From Flammulina velutipes (taxonomy: Eukaryota > Basidiomycota > Agaricomycetes > Agaricales > Physalacriaceae), in NCBI GenBank assembly GCA_011800155.1, contig CM022378.1, positions 558,001 to 622,000 of the forward strand: a stretch of 64,000 nt of DNA. Direction: 5' to 3'. The translations under genes and the position numbers were made by a program. The notes beneath the pieces were generated by a model. The model searched no databases. It worked only from the letters and a program-made list of their open reading frames with translations, and had not been told where the DNA came from. Position 1 is the stretch's first letter, and each line of letters opens with the position of its first letter. Shown here one piece after another: positions 58,092 to 64,000 of the stretch.

Positions 58092-60149
58092 TCATGGGGG
58101 AGGTGCTATGTTAGGTACAGTCAGGCACTCGGAATTGGAAGGGCATGGCTGAATCCAATCCTCCAATGGAGTCGTATTCGAAGTTGAAAGTGTTTCCCAC
58201 CACATCTGGAGTTTTTGCCAATGGTAGAAGTTTCGCGCTGTGCGCCGGACTAAATGTTCAACCAGCGAGTCACCACCACGCCTAGAGCTAATAAGCTGAG
58301 CTGGAATCTCCCTAATGTGAGGTGTCTTTCCGCGATTATCCAGGCGGTCGGGCCTACCACCAAGTTGATCGCTATAGTCGTCAATAGAATGTAATGCTAT
58401 ACTGACCTCTGCAGATCTGTAAGGATGATCGTGCACCTTCCTGCGGTTAGTAAGTTTTCCGGTTTGTGCATCGTAGACCTCCTCGTCAGACGACATTCCT
58501 TCAGGTCCAATAGCTTCGAGCATAGGAACCATGTGATGGAATTGGACCGCTGATTTTGCAATCGCAAGACGCTTACGCTGGAGCTGATTAAACTGTCAGA
58601 AGGAGATAAGTGTGAGCCATCAGCATTGACATACATTCTGAGCTGCCTGTTGCCGCGCCTGCAGGACATTTCGCCTCTTGCGATCATCCGGATGTGTAGC
58701 AGCTTTTTTATTCCACCGCTTCACCCACTCCAACACTTTCCGGACTAGCTTCTTTAGCTCTTCAGAATCATTGGCGCGGGGAAGACGATCGGGTATGGCT
58801 ACTTGAGTATCTAAGACACGGACGAGATGATTGTTGACAAAGGTATGAGCCATTCCTTCATCCCAACGTCGATATTCTTCTGGAGAATCTTGCACTTGGC
58901 AGTCACTGAACCTGATGCGTGTTGGCTCCAAGTCAGCTGGTATGGGAAAAGTATAGCCAGATCCCAGTGCTAAGGCCAATGAACTGCGCCACACGATGGC
59001 ATATTTGGTGACATCGTCCCGCGACGGACGGGGCGTCACACGGGATTTGAGCCAATGCGTCTTCAGCTGAGAGCGTATAATGTCGGCTTCCTTAACATTG
59101 ACAGAAGACCGTGGTACTCTGGGGCCATAGGTCTTCACTCCGAGCGGGTGAGGGTTTGTGGGGTGAGAAGATGAGGGAGAGGAGTTTCTCGCAGAAGGAG
59201 TATGTCGGGCATCGGAGGCAGTGGGTCTGGCGTCACTGGAAGCGGGTGTGGAAGCGGGAGGAGGATTTGTCGCAGAGGAAGTAGTGGAAGCGGGTGGAGG
59301 GTTTGTCGCAGAGGGAGTAGGTCGGGCATCAGAGGCAGTGGGTCTGGCGTCACTGGAAGCGGGTGTGGAAGCGGGAGGAGGGTTTGTCGCAGAGGGAGTA
59401 GTGGAAGCGGGTGGAGGGTTTGTCGCAGAGGGAGTAGGTCGGGCATCAGAGGCAGTGGGTCTGGCGTCACTGGAAGCGGGTGTGGAAGCGGGAGGAGGGT
59501 TTGTCGCAGAGGGAGTAGTGGAAGCGGGTGGAGGGTTTGTCGCAGAGGGAGTAGGTCGGGCATCAGAGGCAGTGGGTCTGGCGTCACTGGAAGCGGGTGT
59601 CGAAGCGGGTGGAGGGTTTGTCGCAGAGGGAGTAGGTCGGGCATCAGAGGCAATGGGTCTGGCGTCACTGGAAGCGGGTGTGGAAGCGGGAGGAGGGTTT
59701 GTCGCAGAGGGAGTATGTCGGGCATCAGAGGCAGTGGGTCTGGCGTCACTGGAAGCGGGTGTGGAAGTGGGAGGAGGGTGGTTTGTAGCAGAGGGAGTAT
59801 GTCGGGAATCAGAGGCAGTGGGCATGGCTTCAGAACTGGGAAAAGCCGGTTCCGTCATGTCAACGTCCGTAGAATGGACCGAGAGCGCTGGTCTTGCATC
59901 CCTGGCCTCAGATGTAGTGGGAGCGATGTTGATTTCAGTGTCTATCAGCTCTTCCCGTCAGAGATACGAGGTATGTGAAGCGGTAGAAAACTCACATGCC
60001 ATTAGGTCCCGGATCATGTTCACTTCTTGTTGTCGTAAGACCAGAAACTGCTCGAGGAAGGCACGTAACTGCTCGAGGAAGGAATCCAGCTGCATATGGT
60101 TGGTGGGGTATGTTGCCATATTACGTCGTACTTCAGGATTACGCCGCAT
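58092..60149 (-). CDS. Uncharacterised Agaricomycete protein with in-frame minisatellite
   Basis: Exons 60149-59996, 59941-58635 and 58592-58092 join in phase into 653 residues (introns 54 and 42 nt). Residues about 2-60 form a coiled coil (SFLEQLRAFLEQFLVLRQQE). The middle 230 residues are a Pro/Ala/Ser/Thr repeat region (PTPSATNPPPASTPASSDAR units). The C-terminal half is folded: VKEADIIRSQLKTHWLKSRV, WRSSLALALGSGYTF, EEYRRWDEGMAHTFVNNHLV, LVRKVLEWVKRWNKKA, and IGPEGMSSDEEV, a motif I recognise from an abundant, uncharacterised mushroom family that often sits near transposons. No function is known. The reading frame is intact. Confidence 0.65.
59200..59850. repeat. Coding minisatellite, 117-bp and 81-bp units
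   Basis: GGTCTGGCGTCACTGG recurs at 59224, 59341, 59458, 59575 (117-bp steps) and 59656, 59737 (81-bp steps). The 117-bp unit is the 81-bp unit with a 36-bp subunit (GTGGAAGCGGG-type) duplicated inside it. All steps are multiples of 3, so the minus-strand gene stays in frame. The plus strand is also open across the whole array in two frames because the repeat lacks stop codons. Confidence 0.9.
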
Positions 60150-60750
60150 CTAAGGTGATTGTTTCAGAACTCATAAAAGGACTACGATACTCAGATGCTT
60201 ACTCCAAACATCGATCGCCTCCTCCACGCCCATAGCCAACGTGCAGCGGAAGACCACATCGACACGGAGGGTCGATCGGACTCATCAGACAACAGTCTGA
60301 GGTCGGGAGTCCTGAGGGGTGGGTACTGTGTAGTGTCTTGTTATTCAATGGCCAATTCTACCGTAACGAACGTACAGGCCAATAACGAGCGCCCTTGTAT
60401 CGTCAATAATAAGTAGCACTGTGTAAGCAGGGGCTCACCTGAGAATTCATCGCCCGCCTCGTACTCAGCCTGTCTGAGTTATGCGACATGATCGATGGTG
60501 GTAATGAAGCAGGATGAGCAGAGCAGAGTAACGACTCCAAATTAAATCAAAGTGTCTCAGCCCTCCGGCCTCCTACGGCCCGTGTTCTTGGTATGTGGCG
60601 TAGTCATGTACCTGAGCATTGAGGAATATGCATCTGGTAGTATGTACACGCCAGAAAGGGTTGTACAAGTTGCCTCGATGATTACACGCACTGAATAAAT
60701 CCACTATTTAATCTCAGGTAACGACCAGGTGCCGACCCCAGCTACCTACA

Positions 60751-63722
60751 ATGGTCACGGAGTACCAACTTGTCAAAACGTTCTCCACTGTGCACTCGAA
60801 CTCCGTCAATGTACTGGTGATCTCTTCTGATGGACGCTATCTAGCCTCCGCGTCCAAGGACGGGACTGTAGCTACCTATGACCTGGTCGGGGGCTGGCTC
60901 TTTGGCACACCGCGGTTGGTGCGTAAATATGAAAAAATGGATCATCCTGCAGTGTCTCTCGCTTGGGGGATGGACTCGCGTCAGCTTTTTGTCGGTTTCA
61001 AGGACGGCCAGGTCTGTGCCTATCAAAGACCGACACACTTTGGAGTGCGTCAATTTTTGTTTTTTTACAATTTTATTCTTACCCGCCAAGTTACGGTCCC
61101 GCATCTTCTCTCATTTCCGAGTTACGCACGACATCGAGGAGGTCGCTACCTTAAGGAGCGAGATCAGATGTATGCAATTTGACACAGATCAGCAGCGCCT
61201 TCTTGTCGTCCATGGCCAAGATGTATCTGTCCTGGAACAGAATACCAGCAGTAAGTGTTGTGTGTCTTCTGAGAGTTGTGGTTCAAGGTATTGCAGAATC
61301 ATGGCGTCAGTCAATTACGCTCTCACGGCCTCGGATCGACTACATCTGGACTCAGATAGGTGACAACCTCGATATCACTGCAATCCATCTCCTACCGCAA
61401 GCCGGCAATGTCCTAGTGGTTGATTTGAATTACGGTATTCAGTGAGTACCACTACATTCCGGCGAACTTCACTAAGGGAGACTATAGTCTCATCAACTTC
61501 CAAGACAGCCCCGGAGTCGACAAGTGGCAGATTGGCATAGGACGGCGCGCGTACGTCATTATACCAGTATGGCTCATTTTAGCACCTAATGCGATCCACG
61601 AACGCAGTGGGTCCTCGGCCCTTTCCCCCGACGGTCTTCGTCTCGCAGCTTGGAATGTCAATAGAGGCGTCGAACTGTACGACATTCGCGATAAAAAAGC
61701 TTGGATCGAATATATCCCCGTTCCCGAAGTAACGGCGACTTACACCAACGTCCTGCTTGACATCCAATTCATACACGGGGGACACGACCTTCTCATTGGG
61801 AGCAATTCCGGGCAACCGGTTATTGTTGACCTCAATGAACGGAAAGTCGTACAATCCCTTGAGCACGCGCCTCGTACGCTGTTGATTGCCTGTTGATTAA
61901 AGATTGAACTCATTTCAAAGCAGTCGCAACGGCGGTGGTCCCAGTAACGGTTCGTACGATTCACCACTCTTTCGGCACTGTTAACTCGATAGTAGGCATA
62001 TTCCTCTTACGGTCGGCGTCGTTTCATCGTCACAGCGGATCGAGAAAGGGGGCTGGAAACCAAGATAAAAATATGGATCCCGGTATCTACCTCCAGGTGG
62101 ATATACACTGTGTACCGCGTAAGCCGTTATCAAATCTCGGTCCTGTCATGCGTTGATACCATGTCGTCTGTAGGGCGTAGTCGGTCTGGGAGAAAACCTT
62201 TGGGGAATCATACAAGTCCTGATAACCCTCTGCATTTCGGTGGCGGTCATCTTAATGCTTGCTTTCCTGAGCAGCGAAGCATGGACTATGACCACACAGC
62301 ACATACATTGGAGCACATTGAGAAGTGGCATGAAAGACGTTGCTCAAAACGCGGGGAGGGCTCTGAATGAATGGGCTGCCGATGGCCAACTTGACGTCGA
62401 ACGGCACTTGACGCAGTGGGGCCATGGTCAGTACCCGTAAATTTACTGTAAACCTAATCTCAAGATGTTTCAGAACGTACCCCGCACGAGCCACCGCCGC
62501 ATGGGCACAACGCGATGTACGACAACTTTGACGACAGAATCCATCCCACTCAACTTCCCGATACCGTTTACGTGGACGGTATATTCAGCACCGTAGTAGA
62601 CCATACTTGAAACTTGACAATCGTCCACAGGTTCCCCTTTCTACTTGGTCTCGTCCCAGCGCCAGGAGGACAGCCTAGAGACTTCAAGTGAGTTAGAAAA
62701 CTTATGTGGGAGCTAAGGACCTTGACTCACGTGGATCAGCACCAGAGTCTTCTTCGTCGTCGGCGCCTCCGCCACAGGAGATTGTCCTTAAGGAGAGCGG
62801 CGAGCTTCCTAGTTCTATGGAGTCCCGCGGATCAGTATCAGTGCCGCCGTCGTCGGTGCCTCCGCCACAAGAAATCGCAAGCGGTGAGTTTCCAGTCCTA
62901 TGGAGCTGACCTTGGCTCACACGGATCAGCGTCAGTGCCTTCGACGTTGCCGGTGTCTCCACCACAGGAGATTGTCCTTGAGGAAAGCGGCGAGGTTCCT
63001 AGTTCTATGAAGTCCCGCGGATCAGTATCAGTGCCGCCGTCGTCGGTGCCTCCGCCACAAGAAATCGCAAGCGGTGAGTTTCCAGTCCTATGGAGCTGAC
63101 CTTGGCTCACACGGATCAGCGTCAGTGCCTTCGACGTCGTTGGTGTCTCCGTTACAGGAGATCGACTTTGTGGAGCCAGATGAGTTTTATAACTCTCTTA
63201 GGGAGCTTGTAACGACCTGGACCAGTAAGTTGTCCCAGCCCTCAGCAAGTATCGATACTGCAATATTTTCTTAGAACACTCCACAATCGACTGGAACTTG
63301 CCTGTCTCACCGTACTCGGGTGATCGAGCATCTCCCGAGTCCACAGGTCGTTACGCTTCACTTATTTTCATAAGAACGAATGATGTGACGTCTATTAGGT
63401 ACCGCTATGTCTGACTTAGCGACGACGAAGGCGTCCCCGGGCCCATCCGAGGCTGAGAGCGGTTTCCCTCGAAGCAACAGACAGTGGTCCGCCGCTCCTG
63501 AAGGTAGGCTCGCTGTCGATATTATATCCAACCACATTTTGATCTATAGTAGCTCTGTCTACCCCATCTGTTGGTATGTCTACGTTTACATCTGCGTCTA
63601 CAGTCATTGGCGAACTTGATGCTGAGCCAGTTGCTGAAACCAGCGAGGGGCCGCCAGACGGTACGGAAGATTCCTTCGTCAGGAGCGCGTACGAGTTCTT
63701 CGCTGGCCTAATTTTTCCCTAA
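60751..63722 (+). CDS. WD40-repeat membrane protein, 16 exons
   Basis: Sixteen exons join in phase at every junction into 743 residues (exon ends 61044, 61250, 61441, 61550, 61873, 61943, 62118, 62426, 62578, 62687, 62883, 63073, 63224, 63346, 63503, stop 63720-63722; introns about 46-57 nt). Residues 1-430 are an N-terminal WD40-type beta-propeller: VHSNSVNVLVISSDGRYLAS-ASKDGTVATYDL, AVSLAWGMDSRQLFVGFKDG, LSPDGLRLAAWNVNRGVELY, and YGRRRFIVTADRERG...KIKIWIP. Next a transmembrane helix (WGIIQVLITLCISVAVILML), a helical segment, then a Ser/Pro/Glu-rich tail with duplicated exons. WD40-membrane proteins of this layout occur in Agaricomycetes; function unknown. Very well preserved. Confidence 0.75.
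62688..63119 (+). repeat. Tandem exon-plus-intron duplication
   Basis: Two exons of exactly 144 nt (62740-62883 and 62930-63073, 48 codons, phase 1-1) encode near-identical Pro/Ser/Glu repeats (PPQEIVL(K/E)ESGE, SRGSVSVPPSSVPPPQEIAS). The introns at 62884-62929 and 63074-63119 are 46 nt and identical by eye. The intron at 62688-62739 is a diverged relative, and the next exon starts like a third copy. The duplication period is 190 bp. Confidence 0.85.
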
Positions 63723-64000
63723 TAGAACGAGCCATCAAGTACTAGGTTTCGTCCTCTATATATGTGTAGTATGAACCCTATATAACGTTAATTACCGCAT
63801 TGGTGTCTCGACCATATTTCAGGTAAATATCACTCCTACGAAGGTTCGCATTTTATTCTGTTTAGCATAAAGCTATGGCATTGGTGTGAATTTACGTGTC
63901 TCTGTTGATGAATCCTATTTGGTCTCGCAAGATAGCTCCTACAAGTTATCACCCTTATCGCTGTCAATGCTGCTTATCATGGCTTCAACAATCTTCATCC
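63723..64000. other. No gene seen
   Basis: Downstream region of the WD40-membrane gene; nothing supported before the window end. Confidence 0.4.

Noticed and set aside
59202..60153. Plus-strand frames of 258 and 310 codons
   Set aside because: They are artefacts of the stop-free minisatellite; the minus-strand frame has proper exons and a folded C-terminal half.
1..64000. CRISPR arrays, bacterial operons or ribosome binding sites
   Set aside because: The window is eukaryotic: spliced genes with short introns, no regularly spaced 28-36 bp direct repeats.

Overview
This window looks like nuclear DNA of a basidiomycete fungus, most likely an Agaricomycete. Almost every gene I could assemble is cut by very short GT-AG introns (about 40-60 nt). 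The recognisable families (hAT and Tnp2 transposases, BTB proteins with the Agaricomycete C-terminal half, Spt5-like KOW proteins, Nup133, Dot1, WD40-membrane proteins) are typical of that group. The genus is not determined. Gene models were spliced by hand from frame, GT/AG sites and phase; no search was run.

Layout. 0-6 kb: end of a possible surface protein; an Aim32-like thioredoxin-fold ferredoxin (minus); two convergent paralogous coiled-coil genes whose stop codons are 10 bp apart; a tiny two-exon gene behind a TATA box. 6.4-11.8 kb: a nested transposon. A complete 3,855-bp hAT element with terminal inverted repeats and a perfect 8-bp target duplication sits inside an older RNase H-bearing retroelement remnant. 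12-14 kb: a five-exon, 640-aa disordered nuclear-type protein. 14.5-17.5 kb: a mosaic in which the 3' halves of two convergent host genes (Nup133 and a COA8-like gene) are wedged between fragments of two DNA transposons. 18-25 kb: weak or unrecognised genes, a 377-codon helical protein, an LRR/F-box-like gene and a pair of 46-bp hairpin repeats. 25.4-29.5 kb: a 779-aa NGN/KOW Spt5-like protein and a 155-aa chromodomain protein, both with clean exon structures.

29.5-46 kb is gene-poor and decayed. It holds a 333-bp TA-flanked MITE that now supplies the last codons of a single-pass membrane protein gene, a perfect 21-bp hairpin, a Dot1 histone methyltransferase homologue with frame breaks, and a membrane-protein pseudogene. 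46.7-49.9 kb carries three BTB paralogues, all damaged. 50.3-54.8 kb is a Tnp2/CACTA-type transposase gene with two SAP-like motifs inserted in it. 58-60.2 kb is a 653-aa gene carrying an in-frame minisatellite. 60.7-63.7 kb is an intact 16-exon WD40-membrane protein gene with a recent exon duplication.

How it fits together: the well-preserved genes (640-aa gene, Spt5-like, chromodomain, minisatellite gene, WD40) alternate with stretches dominated by transposon debris and host genes broken by single-base frameshifts. I do not see a metabolic cluster or a defence system. The interesting material is structural: nested elements, captured gene fragments, exon and minisatellite duplication, and structured repeats.
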